44,360 nt of DNA, taken from Utricularia gibba. Its lineage: Eukaryota; Streptophyta; Magnoliopsida; Lamiales; Lentibulariaceae. The DNA lies in assembly GCA_002189035.1 (NCBI GenBank), contig NEEC01000070.1, forward strand, positions 1-44,360, written 5' to 3'. Positions 11,331-21,814 of the stretch are shown piece by piece. A program made the position numbers and the translations under genes. The stretch's first letter is position 1, and each line of letters begins with the position of its first letter. The notes below the pieces were generated by a model, which was given only the letters and a program-made list of their open reading frames with translations, did not search any database and was not told the DNA's origin.

Positions 11331-12774
11331 GATAACAAGGGTGTAGAGGATTTTGGTGATGTTATTCGAGGTGGAGGCGCCCTGGCTAAAGGCCTCTTCC
11401 GAGGAGTTACTGGCATTCTTACAAAACCACTTGAAGGAGCAAAAGCATTAGGTGTTGAAGGCTTTGTTCAGGGAGTTGGAAAGGGTTTGATAGGTGCTGC
11501 TGCACAACCTGTTACTGGTGTTCTTGATCTTCTATCAAAAACTACAGAGGGTGCAAATGCGATGAGAATGAAAATAACCTCGGCTATTGCTTTTGAAGAT
11601 CAACTTGTTCGCCGAAGACTACCTCGTGCAATCAGTGGTGACCATTTGCTTAGGCCGTATGATGAGGACAGGTAAACGTCTCGTTTTCCTATGCAATACA
11701 TGCAGTATAAGTAATAAGCGTCCACAATTAGTGTCCTCAGCAAAATGTGGCATAGTCATTTTATGTGAAACGTTTTAAATTAGAACATCAGAGATGACAT
11801 GTTTCGAAGGAAGTTTCTCTGTTAATTGAAATTCTTTCATTTTTTAATGACATAATTTGTGTCATGGTTCTTAAAGAGGAATTTTTCTACTTCAAAATCA
11901 TTCCTTCGTTACAATTTAGCACTCAAGCGTTACAATTTTATTGTGTACTGTGATGCAGTTCATAATGCAGACAGCCGAATCAAGCTCTTTTTTGGTCAAG
12001 TTGATCTGTTTAAGGTGCGTGGTAAGTTTGCCTCGACGGATGCCTACGAGGACCATTTCATGCTTCCTAAAGGGTGAATCATTATAATCACCAATCAAAG
12101 GGTTATACTGTTGCAAGTAAGTGAATGAGATCAAATGTATCCTGTTGTCAAGGAATATCTAACCTAGCAATCTGCATGAATTGTTACATGACGCAACTCT
12201 CTTACCTGTTTCAGCAACTATCGAACCTTCTAGCACAGAAAAAGTTCAACCCCGCCAGGGATCCATGTTCAGTACTTTGGGAGATGATGTGGGACGACCT
12301 GGCGATGATGGAACTTGTCCATGGGAAGAAAGATCCATCACATGCGCCACCTTCTCAGGTTCTCCTCTACTTCCACATTAAAACCGTGGATGCAAAGGAT
12401 CAAACCCGCACATAAAGTGTTCCCGAGATACTAGTCAAGCATTTGAAGTGTATAATGCAATTGAGCTAGCAAGATCAACATATAGATCCAGACTGCCCAC
12501 GGTATGGTTCTCATTCGTCTTAGGAACAAAGAACTTGGTTCATCTTTCTGCTTTTCATGTTCGAAGAATGAAGAAAATTTTTACCTATGGAGGTGTTCCA
12601 ACTAATATGATTTTTAACATTCTGGATGCCCAGGCCTTGCTGCGGAGGAAAGTGACAAAAGCATACTCTCGCGTCATCGATGCTTCAAATTCAAGAGGAG
12701 GATTCGGCGTCTCCCCCCAGCTTCCTTCATCTGTATCCTTTAGCTCGACTCTAGGAGCCCTTCACATTGATTGA
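11331..12774 (+). pseudogene. VPS13: VPS13: conserved C-terminus and PH-like end
   Basis: Exon 11331-11671 is fully open and is the most conserved part of the family: GVEDFGDVIRGGGALAKGLF, GVTGILTKPLEGAK, GAAAQPVTGVLDLLSKTTEG. Exon 11959-12116 encodes GQVDLFKVRGKFASTDAYED with a frame change near 11997 and a TGA at 12075-12077. Exons 12215-12501 and 12634-12774 encode the C-terminal PH-like segment (WDDLAMMELVHGKK, then after a frame change near 12412 SQAFEVYNAIE) and the usual serine-rich tail, ending at the TGA at 12772-12774. In the family this end contributes to membrane targeting. Confidence 0.88.
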
Positions 12775-12906
12775 TGCAGGCACTCGTAGCTGAAGGCTCA
12801 AGGGACCCGTAAGCGTGAATGCTCACCTGTCGAGCAACCCAACCACAAGAAATACTGGTGAGCCCTCTCACCCTCTCTCCCCTTGATAAAGGGGGCGCCC
12901 TCGTTC
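12775..12906 (+). other. Spacer, possibly decayed ITS2 end
   Basis: The 132 bases between the VPS13 stop and the 25S rRNA-like sequence are more GC-rich than the VPS13 introns and include ccctctcaccctctctcccc and gggggcgccctcg. Because 25S similarity begins immediately afterward in the correct order, part of this may be degenerate ITS2. The sequence alone does not prove it. Confidence 0.3.
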
Positions 12907-12919
12907 ACGACCCCAGGTC

Positions 12920-12957
<38 letters not shown>

Positions 12958-13220
12958 TGGAGGAGAAGAAATTTACGAGGATTCACCTAGTAACAGTGAG
13001 TGAATCGAGAATAGCCCAACTTGAGAATTGTAGTTTGGAGAAGCGTCCTCAGTAATAGACTGGGCCTAAGTCCCCTGGAAAGGGGCACCGGAGATAGTTT
13101 GCTTGTGCTTGGACCCTATCGCACCATGAGGCGATGTCAGCGAGTCGGGTTGTTTGGAAATGCAGCCCCAATTGGATGGTAAATTCCGTCCAAGGTTAAA
13201 TATGGGCGAGAGACCGGAAT

Positions 13221-13267
<47 letters not shown>

Positions 13268-13310
13268 AGGAGTAAAGCGGATAGGGGCCAGCAATGCACG
13301 CCTTGGGGGA
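12907..13310 (+). rRNA. Degenerate 5' fragment of 25S rRNA
   Basis: The first about 60 bases closely match the plant 25S rRNA 5' end (ccccaggtcaggcgggatta, then gctgagtttaagcatatcaa). Further recognisable blocks are gtcccctggaaaggggc, gcgagtcgggttgtttggaa, gtaaattccgtccaagg and tgaaaaggactttgaaaaga. Similarity fades at about 13305 after gtaaagcggataggggccag. Compared with the normal gene it has many C-to-T and G-to-A changes (for example aagtgg for aagcgg, and cagtgagtgaatcg for cggcgagcgaaccg) and small deletions, including about 20 bases before atgaaaagg. It is only about 400 bp of a roughly 3.4-kb gene, so it is a dead nuclear fragment and not part of an rDNA array. Confidence 0.9.
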
Positions 13311-14792
13311 TTGGTGTCTTCAGCAGATCCTTGGAAGATGGGGCATCTAGGGTGTCACTTATCAGAGCGAATGCCACTCAAGGGGCTGCTGCCAACACCA
13401 CATAGGCACGTGTTGGAGCTAGGATCTTCCACCTCACGAAGGTATATGCTGAGGATGATAGTGGTGCCATCATGGGTACACTCAACAACTTGAACTTGAT
13501 TGTGAAGCTACGCCAGGGTTCAGACTTGGGGAGATGACTAGCGAGGCAGATTTCTATGAAGTAGAGATCGAGGAGTTTGACGTTATTCTAGGGTTGAGTT
13601 TGCTAGGGAAGCGTGTGAACACCATATCGAATGTAAATGAAGGAACTAAAGGTGCAACTGTTAGAGAAAGGGTTCATCAGATCGAGTGTGTTACTCTGGG
13701 GAGTCCTTGTACTGTTCGTGAAGAACAAGGTAACTGTGAGGAATTGCTACCCGAATTGAAGACTTGTATATCACCAAATCAAGGAAAGTGACATTCCAAA
13801 GACAGTGTTTCGGACCAGATATGCGCACCACGAGTTTGTGGTGATGCCATTCGGCCTCATCAATGCCCCATGGATTTCATGCACAGGGTTTTCTAGCATC
13901 TTCGTTAGACCTTCAAGGTGTTACGTGAGAAGAAGTTGTGACTTGCGGAGAAATTGACGATGTCACTTGTATTGGCCTTACCCCGTGCGGGAGTAGGCTA
14001 CTCGATCTACACAGATGCCTCAAGACACATGAGAGGAACTATCCAGTGCACAATCTAGAGCTGGCAGCAGTGGTATTTGCGCTGAAATTATGGAGGCACT
14101 ACCTGTATGGAAGCTAGTGAGAATTATTCACAGTGTATTCATAGACCACTAGAGCTTGAAGTAGTCTTTACCCAGATCTATGAAGCCTTGTACGGGCGAC
14201 AGTGTAGGACAACCCTCCACTGGAGCGAGGTGGGTGAGAAGAAGATGCTAGGGCCTCACTTGGCACAACAAGGAGTTAGTGGCCATCATAGGAGAAAGGC
14301 TGAAAGTGGCACAGGATAGGCAGAAAAGCTAGGCATATGTGCGAAGGATGCCATTGGAGTTCAAGGTGGGCAACACGGTCTACCTCAAATTGTCACTTTG
14401 GAAGGGCATAACGTGAGAGAAGAAATTTGGCAAACTGGGACCAAGGTACGTTGACCCTATGAAATATTGGAGAGAATTGGGCAGGTGGCATACAGATTGA
14501 AGCTACTAGTAGGCAAGATGTCTTCCATGTGTCCCAACTGCGGAAGGCAGTGGTAGACCCACATGTGTTGCTCCAACCATACCAATTCGTGTTGAGGGAA
14601 AACCTAACATATCAAGCGCAGCTTGTGCACATCCTAGGTGACTACCACCAAGTCAAAAGTCACGGGGTGAAGGTGCAATGGGCAAGCAGAAGTAAAGATG
14701 AGGCGACCTCGGAACCCGAATCTCTGGTGCATGAGGAGTTCCCATAGCTGTTTGTGATTGCTTCGGGACGAAGATTCTTAAGGGAGGGAAAT
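13311..14792 (+). pseudogene. Chromovirus-like Ty3/gypsy pol, internally deleted
   Basis: This is a Ty3/gypsy polyprotein with large internal deletions, in genomic order. At about 13760-13905 RT motifs are readable ([12 protein letters not shown], then LINAP). At about 14005-14018 there is YTDAS, which jumps directly to the later RNase H segment [19 protein letters not shown] at about 14055-14113. At about 14300-14745 is the integrase C-terminal part (VFHVSQLRKAVVDPHVLL, LVHILGDYHQVKS, KVQWASRSKDEA). The HVSQLRK and KVQW pattern is typical of chromodomain-lineage (Tekay/Del-like) elements. The central integrase, most of RT and the gag are missing or unrecognisable. The end at 14745 is followed by a purine tract (14780-14790) and an LTR. 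Region 13311-13540 is presumably gag or protease remnant but I cannot prove it. Confidence 0.78.
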
Positions 14793-15327
14793 TGTAATCC
14801 CCGGCTCCGCGGTAGTATGGGCACCAGAGAGTGCAAGGTGGCGTGTAACATGGCTAAACAGGTAATTGAGACCAGCATGGACCCAAGCATGGGCTAAGGA
14901 TCTTCGGGCAAGGCCGGTCGGACTTAGGTAGAGCCCGTTAGGTCTAAGTAGGGGGTCTAATTAGTGGAAACAAACCCTTGGAAGCAAGGAGACGCACACC
15001 CAAGGGAGGAAGAAGGAGAACTTGCGCCAACGGAGAAGAAACTCGTGCAAAGGTAAGGGCTTTACGGTAGAACTGTCCTACGGGACAGATTTGGTGGAAG
15101 CTAACTTCGTGTGTGGGAGATATGAGAGATATGGTTCTTGATCCTTAAGTCCTCGAGGCACCTCGTTGTGTGATCAAGGTATTGTGAGCTACGGCAGGAT
15201 TGGGGAGTGCACCCCCAATGGCAATAATACTATGCCAAGAGAAAAGAAGGCAGCAAGCCTCGCCATCACATGCTTTATCGATCACGCCTCATTCCTCATC
15301 CACCTCTGCTGCACCTGCCACATAACA
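14793..15327 (+). mobile_element. 3' LTR of the chromovirus-like element
   Basis: After the purine-rich tract taagggagggaa the sequence TGTAATCCCCGG begins, the usual TG start of an LTR. The end is estimated at CACATAACA near 15327. A block at about 15049-15235 (aggtaagggctttacggtag and a following ggattggggagtgcaccccc) is also found, reverse complemented, at about 33800-33955, so both are LTRs of one family. The matching 5' LTR of this copy is not seen. The end coordinate is approximate. Confidence 0.7.
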
Positions 15328-15940
15328 ATTTTATATTAACATCGTCAATTAGTTATTAGAAAATTAAGCTACATTTGCCAAATAATTAGATTGCCAAGAT
15401 TTAAATATAATACTACAAAATGAATCTTTGGATCTTTTCCAAAATTATTTGACAACATTGTTGTTGACTCTTTTCATTTTCTTCCATTTTTTTGGGTCTG
15501 CTCTCCCTTTTCTTTATCTTTTCTTTATCTTGTCTCTTTGTTGAGCCATTGCTATAAAATCATTTTAATTCAAGTGAGTTTGCAATCTATGAAGTTGTAA
15601 TTATTCTTCTAACATATATATTTTTCTTTCAACTTCATTATTTCCAATTGAAAGTTGATAGACTTTTGTTGTCCAGCAATCAATTCATTGCCTTTGATCT
15701 TCAATCCAATCTTGTATATAGATTCCTGTGCTACCAAATCATCCATCCATTATGTTTTTGTTCTTCTGAATTTGAAACTTGAGATCTTTTATCTAAAGAA
15801 GAAAAAAAAAGTAAATTAGAAAATATGAAAAAACATGTATTAGCAAAGTAAGTTTCATTTTTATTACCTCAATTTCCATTTGTTGAATGTGTTATATTGG
15901 TTTAAAATGAGTTCTTTGTCATGTTGTCGCATAACCGAAA
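15328..15940. other. AT-rich DNA without recognisable gene
   Basis: About 600 bp of AT-rich sequence follows the LTR. No open frame of note, terminal repeat or RNA gene is visible. It may be the downstream flank of the minus-strand degenerate coding region that follows. Confidence 0.5.
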
Positions 15941-17705
15941 ACTCTTCATTAATACACAATTTAGCCTCCTCATGAATAGGCACTTCATTCTCCTCATCTC
16001 CATTTTGTTATTCAGAATTATCCTATACAAAAAAAGTTTTTATATTGCAAACCTTATTTATTGCAATAAAAAATAAAAGAATTAAATAATAATCCTATTT
16101 TATTTACCTGTTGTTCATTGCTATCGATGTTTAGTGGAATTGGTTGTTCATAAACAACAAGCCGCCACTCAAGGACACCATGAATTTTTGAAGTGCTATC
16201 ATAGTGTTAAATAGACTTACTTCGAATTTGAGCAGATTTTGTGATGATATCTTCAGTCATATATCTTTTTGATTGCAAAAGACTTTTTAATGCATGTCTA
16301 GTTTACTCATTTACATTGATTTTTTCAATACGAGAATTTATAACATCATCCCCAGTTCTAGGTGGTACAATCCATAAAAGAAGTTTATCCTATCGTGCCA
16401 CAGTTTTAGATAGGTTTTGATAAAATCTAGTATTTGGTAATCTTTAAAAATACCATATTCCAGTAGAGCTTTTTTTGAAAATATAGTGCAAAAAAAATTG
16501 ACAAGTAAGGTTCTACATATTCTTCTTCACACAAGTGTAGTCATGGTTTGGTCTCATACGAAAATGAGTTTATCAAATAACAAAGGTGGAAAGACCCATC
16601 TAGTGATTGTGTGTAATTGCTCCCTACAAAATAAATCAATTGCAAGTATTTGCACAATTCTAAATACCAACAAAAAAAAAGATACACCACACGTACCCTA
16701 CGGGATGACTATAAGGCTATCAAAATTATTCAAACACCACTTAATAAAATCACGGGATCCTCTCTCATTCACATCATTGAGACCATGTGTGAGCTCGTCC
16801 CTTCAACATCATTCTCATCTTGTGTCCTCTCATTCCTATACAAGTCTTCATGATTTTGGGATACTCTAGGATTCTTTAAAACACCACATCAATAGCGTTT
16901 TGTCCCCAGTGCAACCACAAATGGTGGTAAAATGTCAACAAAACTCCTATACATACTTGAGAAGAGGAGTATAAGATCTTGTACATCTCTCTTGTACAAG
17001 GTATCAAATCCTACAATAAAAATAAATTTATCAATAATAGATTCAACAAAAATATTCAATAAAAATATTCAAAATGATGAATTTTGATAAGTATAAATTT
17101 GACAGCAATAAATTCAATACACATATTCGAAAAGTGTATTAAATAAAGATATTCAATAACAATAGTTTTAATAACAGTAGATTCCAAAAAAAACTCTCAA
17201 TCATAATATATTCAATAAAAACATTCAATACAAATGTTCAATAAAAAATATGGAATATTTTTATTCATATTTCTTCTAGCAATACAAAAGAAGATTTACC
17301 TTTCGCCTTGCGTACTTTGCTCGAATTACGATGCATTTGAGGAAATTTGGTTTCCATTGGAGGACATATCCAAACAAAACTTGTCCACCATTCATCAAAT
17401 CCTTTTCTCACATCCTTCACTAGAACCAAATCTTTTTTCCTCTTTAGGGTGTAGTGGTTCTTGTTTAGAATCCTAGAGCATACACTCACAACAAAAAAAT
17501 AATGAAGTTCCATCTTAAGACATAACTCCTCACAAAGGCCAACACATATGAGATAGATCTTGGAGTCAAATGAGATAAATGAATCTCGAAACATTCTAAT
17601 ATTTCTTCTAAAAATGGCAATAATGGTAAGCGCAAACCACAACGAAAATACTTCGTGCTTAAGGCAAATCCCATTAGACCACACGGTTTGGAATTTCACT
17701 CTCAA
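15940..17705 (-). pseudogene. Degenerate transposon-type coding region
   Basis: Read on the minus strand, 17705 to about 17265 is nearly open but needs frame changes. It contains GLRLPLLPFLEEILECFEI followed by HLTPRSISYVLAF, resembling the start of the plant 'putative gypsy-type transposon' domain (Transposase_28), then KNHYTLKRKKDLVLVKDV and W..FVWICPPMETKFP, which fit the later part of that domain. Further downstream, 16420-16130 reads LLLWIVPPRTGDDVINSRIE and HALKSLLQSKRYMTEDIITK with three stops, and 16020-15905 reads GDEENEVPIHEEAKLCINEE. I do not recognise these latter parts and they may be a different gene. Several stops and frame changes show decay. The domain assignment is tentative. 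Confidence 0.4.
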
Positions 17706-18410
17706 TCAACTCACCCGATTCTTTGTCCCAAATCTCATATTCATCCGGTATCAAGAATCTATTTCTCAACTTTTCAGAAGTATGTATCTACAAACACCCA
17801 TAGGTATTGTATAAAAAATCAAACTATAATAATTCAACAAGGTACTTCAATATAGAACATAGATCAGCAACCCATGGTGGAAAGTAAATCACTTACCTTG
17901 TTTAATTTAAACAACACCCCAAGTAGGTGGTGGGACTGTGGGGGCGTCCAGTCGCTTTGGTTTGGGGGGGAGGGGGAAGCGGTTAGAAAATTTTCTTACT
18001 GGATGGGTGGGGATTAGGGTTATCTTAATTGACAACGTCGGGAGTGGGTAAAGTGGGGACTAGGGTGGTGATGTGTAGTGCTGTGTATGAGTGCGCTGGC
18101 ATTTGATTTAATTAACCAAATCATAAGCTAATGATTACGCACAATGATGTCCCTACTTTCGTAGGTTGTCGATAATAGCTTTTGTTGTTTTTAGGCACCT
18201 AGAGTCGCTAATGTGGGCGACTGACACCAGAAATGCAAAATTAGGTACCCATACCTGAAATTTAGGAATTGTGCAAAATTTTTATACCTGAAATATAAAA
18301 TTTTTTTGCTGCATTAATTGGAATATAAAAATTTGAAAATGAAATGATTTTATATATCTTAAATACTATAAAAGAATTTCAATAAATAAGGAATATTCAT
18401 CTGTTGCTTA
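17706..18410. other. Unassigned stretch, G-rich patch then AT-rich
   Basis: A G-rich patch at about 17920-18075 (gtttgggggggagggggaag) is followed by AT-rich sequence. No gene is visible. It may contain the left end of the hAT element to the right, but I could not find a convincing terminal inverted repeat. Confidence 0.4.
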
Positions 18411-18415
18411 TACCA

Positions 18416-18543
18416 TTTTCCAGACACCCACATTGCCTCGTGTGGGTGTCTAGAAAGAGAGTCGGATATCCTTTTCCAGGCACCCACAATGCCTTGTGTG
18501 AGTGTCTGGAAAGAGTGGGTAAGGCCATTTCCAAGCACCCACA
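18416..18543. repeat. Tandem hairpin repeat (2.5 copies)
   Basis: Copy 1 (18416-18456) is an imperfect palindrome: ttccagacacccaca, a short loop, then tgtgggtgtctagaaa. Copy 2 (18471-18512) has ttccaggcacccacaatg...gtgtgagtgtctggaa. A half copy (tttccaagcacccaca) lies at 18527-18543. Repeated short palindromes close to a hAT transposase gene fit subterminal transposase-binding repeats or a small fold-back element. The function is inferred. Confidence 0.7.
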
Positions 18544-18658
18544 TTTCGGTAAATGCCCAGAGACATGTTGTTTGAATCAACTAATTTTAATTAAAAACAT
18601 GAATACAACATTTTATTACAAAGCAATAATATTTCATGGAGCACTAAATGTTTCCAAA

Positions 18659-19822
18659 TTAGAAGTTTTCAACTTCATCTTCACTTGAACTTGAGGATAA
18701 TGTTTGATTTCTTTTCACTACCTCCAACCAATCCTTTAGACAAATGCATGCCTCCAAGGTCTCTATGTTCAATTTGGAGCACTTGTGATTAAGAACTCGT
18801 CCCCTTGCACTAAACGCAATTTGGCCATTCTAGTCAAGAAAGGGTAAGTAGTAGAATGTGTCTTCCACCAACCCAATATATCGAAGTTGTCATCATCAAC
18901 ACCCTCAACAATAGGAGTATTATTGTAAAGTGTAATTTGATCAATAGAATTTAATGAAGATGATGAAGAGGATGATACAAATGAGCTATGTTTTCTACGA
19001 ATAATGTCCATTGGATTGCGACTGCCCAACATCAAATTATTACATGTTTTAGGAATAGGAACATTAAGATCACTATATTTAGAGGCATAAAAAGAATACA
19101 TGGCACGTAGAACATTATTAGCATTAGCATCTATTTCTTCACAATTTTTAATGGAAAAAGCAACATCATCTACACTATATGATTCTGAAATACATTCAAG
19201 TAATGTTTTCATCCCCTAGATATAACCCGAGGATCCAAAATAGGTGCAATGAGAAACAAATGTGGGATTTCATCAAAATATTTCAAAAATAGAATGAGTC
19301 AAAAAAATTGTAACCGGTAACAGAATCACAAAATTCTATAAGAACATTTTCATAAGTTTTTGAAAAAATTTATAATTAAAAACAAAATTAGATAATCCAA
19401 ACTATTGTCACCCCTAAACGTAATCTAGTTTGACGAAACTGAGGTAATTTATCATTATGCTTCTCCATAACATGCCTCTTATATGTACCGGTTCCCTAAC
19501 CGTTTTTGAAAGTGTACTCTTTACCACAATGTTTACAAGAAATTTTTTCGAGATTAGAAACAACACAATGCTTTCGAATATCCAAAGAATCATCACTAGT
19601 ATTTTTTGATCTTTTACTACAAAGGAGACTCGATGAGGTAGAAGAACCTACTTCTTGAGGACTAGAAAAATCATCTTATTCGGGTAAGGGACCAAAAACA
19701 AGCTCTTGTAAAAATTGAAGGTCTTCTCCAAAAGAAAATTCTCTATCATTTTAAAAAACGCAAGGTATAGTAGAATCAGCTTGAGAAGCTTGAGAAGAAT
19801 TTCGTAAACCAGACCCCTCCAT
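18659..19822 (-). pseudogene. hAT transposase with BED finger, deleted
   Basis: Translation from the ATG at 19822-19820 runs MEGSGLRNSSQASQADS, then a serine-rich part and a BED zinc finger, CKHCGKEYTFKNG followed by YKRHVMEKHND, giving C-x2-C and H-x4-H. A stop lies between the two halves of the finger, and there are two earlier stops. The catalytic middle is largely lost around 19240-19390. The C-terminal part reads VLRAMYSFYASKYSDLN and DNFDILGWWKTHSTTYPFL, then jumps frame into IAFSARGRVLNHKCSKLNIE and LEACICLKDWL, which is the hATC dimerisation domain with its central VASES segment deleted. The stop is at 18661-18659. This is a non-functional DNA transposon remnant, distinct from the hAT at 29098. 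Confidence 0.82.
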
Positions 19823-20082
19823 TTTGTAAAAAAATAAAAAAGCTTATTACTCTGCAGGCTTCACCAATGTCGTCCAAGTGGAAATCTGATACTTGACACT
19901 TGAGAGTACTTCCACGTAGAAGTTGAAATAGAATTATTTCTAGTAATGAGTGATGAGACAATAAGAGAAAGTAGTGGAAATTATAAGATAACTATATTAT
20001 ATATATACACAAATTTTTTTATTAAATTAATAGCAACTGTTACTTTCAAAACCATGCGCAATTACACATCTACACACTCACA
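19823..20082. other. 5' flank of the minus-strand hAT gene
   Basis: AT-rich sequence upstream of the hAT start codon. It should hold the element's promoter and end, but no clear terminal inverted repeat or target duplication was found before the LTR-like sequence begins near 20083. Confidence 0.35.
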
Positions 20083-20515
20083 AAAAGGGGGAACAACCAG
20101 AATTTTCAGAACACACACGAGGGGGTTTCTCCCCCAACTCGAACATGAAGAATACTGAAGGAGAAGGAGAAAGAAATGCAATTTTTCTGGAGAAGAACCT
20201 CCAGTTTGAAGGAAAAAGATCAAGACCCAGTTCAGCGCTACTGTTCCGGACTGTGAATAGTAATAGATGGAAACCAAAACTCTACTACTTTCTTTTAGTT
20301 TGCTGATGTTTTTAGTTTCTACACTCAACTTCTGTACGATGTTGTTAACATTTTCATTGTTTTATCTTAATGTCATTACCTTTCACCTTCCAAATATGAG
20401 TAGCTAAACCCTTAGGGGTGTTTTGAGGTGAAGCATGGTGGTGTAGGTCTAGGAATCTTAATAAACTTTACCATTTTTTCTTAGTTCTTGTTTCTATCAA
20501 GCCTCCAAACTAGAA
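20083..20515 (+). repeat. LTR fragment related to the 34228-35636 LTR
   Basis: Shared blocks with 34605-35005 in the same order and orientation: ggtttctcccccaact versus ggcttctcccccaaca, a cagcgctactgttc-type block, catttTCATTGTTTTATcTTAATGTCATTACcTTT, ccttccaaatatgagtagctaaa, and gaggtgaagcatggtggtgt. Only the middle of the LTR is present; neither end is visible. Numerous substitutions indicate old divergence. Confidence 0.8.
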
Positions 20516-20555
20516 TAATTCTAGAAGTTCATTGTAGAATATTCTGAAGACTTTT

Positions 20556-21813
20556 ATGACCCAATCAATCAAGAACCAAGCTGAGAACCAACAAGCTATC
20601 AAGAATCTAGAAATTCAAGTTACTCAGCTAGCAATAGAGGTTGGGGAGCTGAAGCAAAAAGGAAGCCTACCGTTGCAAGCCAAACAGAATCCCGACTCTG
20701 GGGGAGGACAGAATATCAACGCAATGACATTGAGAAGCGGAAAAGAAAAACCTGGAAGAGAATTAGTCCAACCTAAGATTAATTTAGAGACGACAGAAGT
20801 GTCTAAAGTTGAGGTGGAAGGAGATGCTGAAGAACAGGAGGTGGAGATTGCTCCTGAGCCTCTTGTGGTAAAAGCAACCCCACCGCCATTTCCAGGAAGG
20901 TTGAAAGCAAGAGAAGAACAAAATGAGAAAGAAAAAATGTTGAGAGCTTTGGGTAATACCCAATTAAATTTGACATTGTTGGAGTATATTGACTTAGTGC
21001 CCAAAAACGTGAAGTACCTGAAGTAGCTCTGCATGTCAAAGCCAAAATTGAACGAAAAAGGCAAGGTGAAGCTAAGTGAAAGTTGCTTCAGCCCTCTTGA
21101 CTTAGAAGCTACCTGAAAAACGCAAGGATCCTAGAACATTTTTTATTCCTTGCAAAATAGGTGACCTGAACATTATGAGAGCAATGGCTGACCTAGGAGC
21201 CTCTATAAACGTGATGTCATTTTCTGGATATGACACTCTCAGGTTAGGACCTCTACAAGCCTTAGGAGTGCAAATTGAGCATGCTAACTGAAGGGTTATT
21301 TCTCCAAAAGGTTTGGTTGAAGATGTTCTTGTGAAGATTGAGCAGCTAGTGTTTCTAGCAGACTTTAATGTGGTGAATATGCCTACTGGAAGTTCAAGGG
21401 ATACGACCATCATCCTTGGAAGACAATTCTTGAGCACTTCCAATGCAATAATTAATGTGAAGATGGGCACAATTGAGTTATCTTTTGATGAAGAAAAGAT
21501 CACGCTGGACATGAAAGAGGTTAACAATTATCCCAGTGATTTTGAGAGTGTATGCTTAGTGGACGTGATGGATAAGTTGGTTGAAGAGCATCTTGAGAAG
21601 GCTATCCAAGAGAAGGAAGAGGAACATAAAGAGTCATTTTTTGCAAGAGTGGAAGCCGAAAAGAGGTCAGAACAAGTGAACGCTATGCAAGTCAAGACCC
21701 TAGAAAAGAGGACAGTTGAGTTGAAGCCACTGCCCACACACCTGAAGTACGCATTCTTGGATGAAGAAATGAACAACCCTGTTATCATCTCAAATAGTCT
21801 TAGCTTAGACTAA
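20556..21813 (+). pseudogene. Athila-like gag C-terminus and protease
   Basis: 20556-21026 encodes the gag C-terminal linker: IKNLEIQVTQLAIEVGEL, then NINAMTLRSGKE (the NAITLRSGK motif of Athila gag) and PPPFPGRLKAREEQ. The frame is broken near 21026 (stop) and 21114. The protease follows at about 21140-21527: MADLGASINVMSF with the catalytic D-x-G-A-S, a TGA near 21290, then GLVEDVLVKIEQLVF and IILGRQFLST. The end LPTHLKYAFLDEEMNNPVII leads into RT. The N-terminal capsid part of gag is absent. Confidence 0.8.
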
Positions 21814-21814
21814 G

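Larger units (their letters stand above)
1..12774 (+). pseudogene. VPS13: VPS13-family lipid-transfer protein gene, 3' part, decayed
   Basis: VPS13 proteins are very long bridge-like proteins that move bulk phospholipid between membranes at contact sites. The window enters mid-gene and reads through about 31 exons to the natural stop at 12772-12774. Exons, from splice sites and family similarity: 1-138, 272-340, 499-865, 987-1304, 1381-1512, 1980-2088, 2155-2298, 2413-2686, 2760-3354, 3505-3709, 3799-3902, 4156-4522, 4742-5448, 5561-5878, 6025-6183, 6276-6439, 6582-6797, 6842-7111, 7182-7402, 8003-8450, 8535-8621, 8728-8880, 8959-9125, 9304-9840, 10045-10222, 10293-10435, 10509-10635, 11331-11671, 11959-12116, 12215-12501, 12634-12774. 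Order and content match plant VPS13 of the large, VPS62-containing type. In-frame stops, frameshifts and missing exons make it non-translatable as written. Introns are retained, so it is not a processed copy. Family identity is very sure; whether the lesions are real or assembly errors is open. Confidence 0.93.

Noticed and set aside
12907-13310. Functional rRNA gene
   Set aside because: Only about an eighth of the 25S gene is present and conserved stem sequences are altered or deleted.
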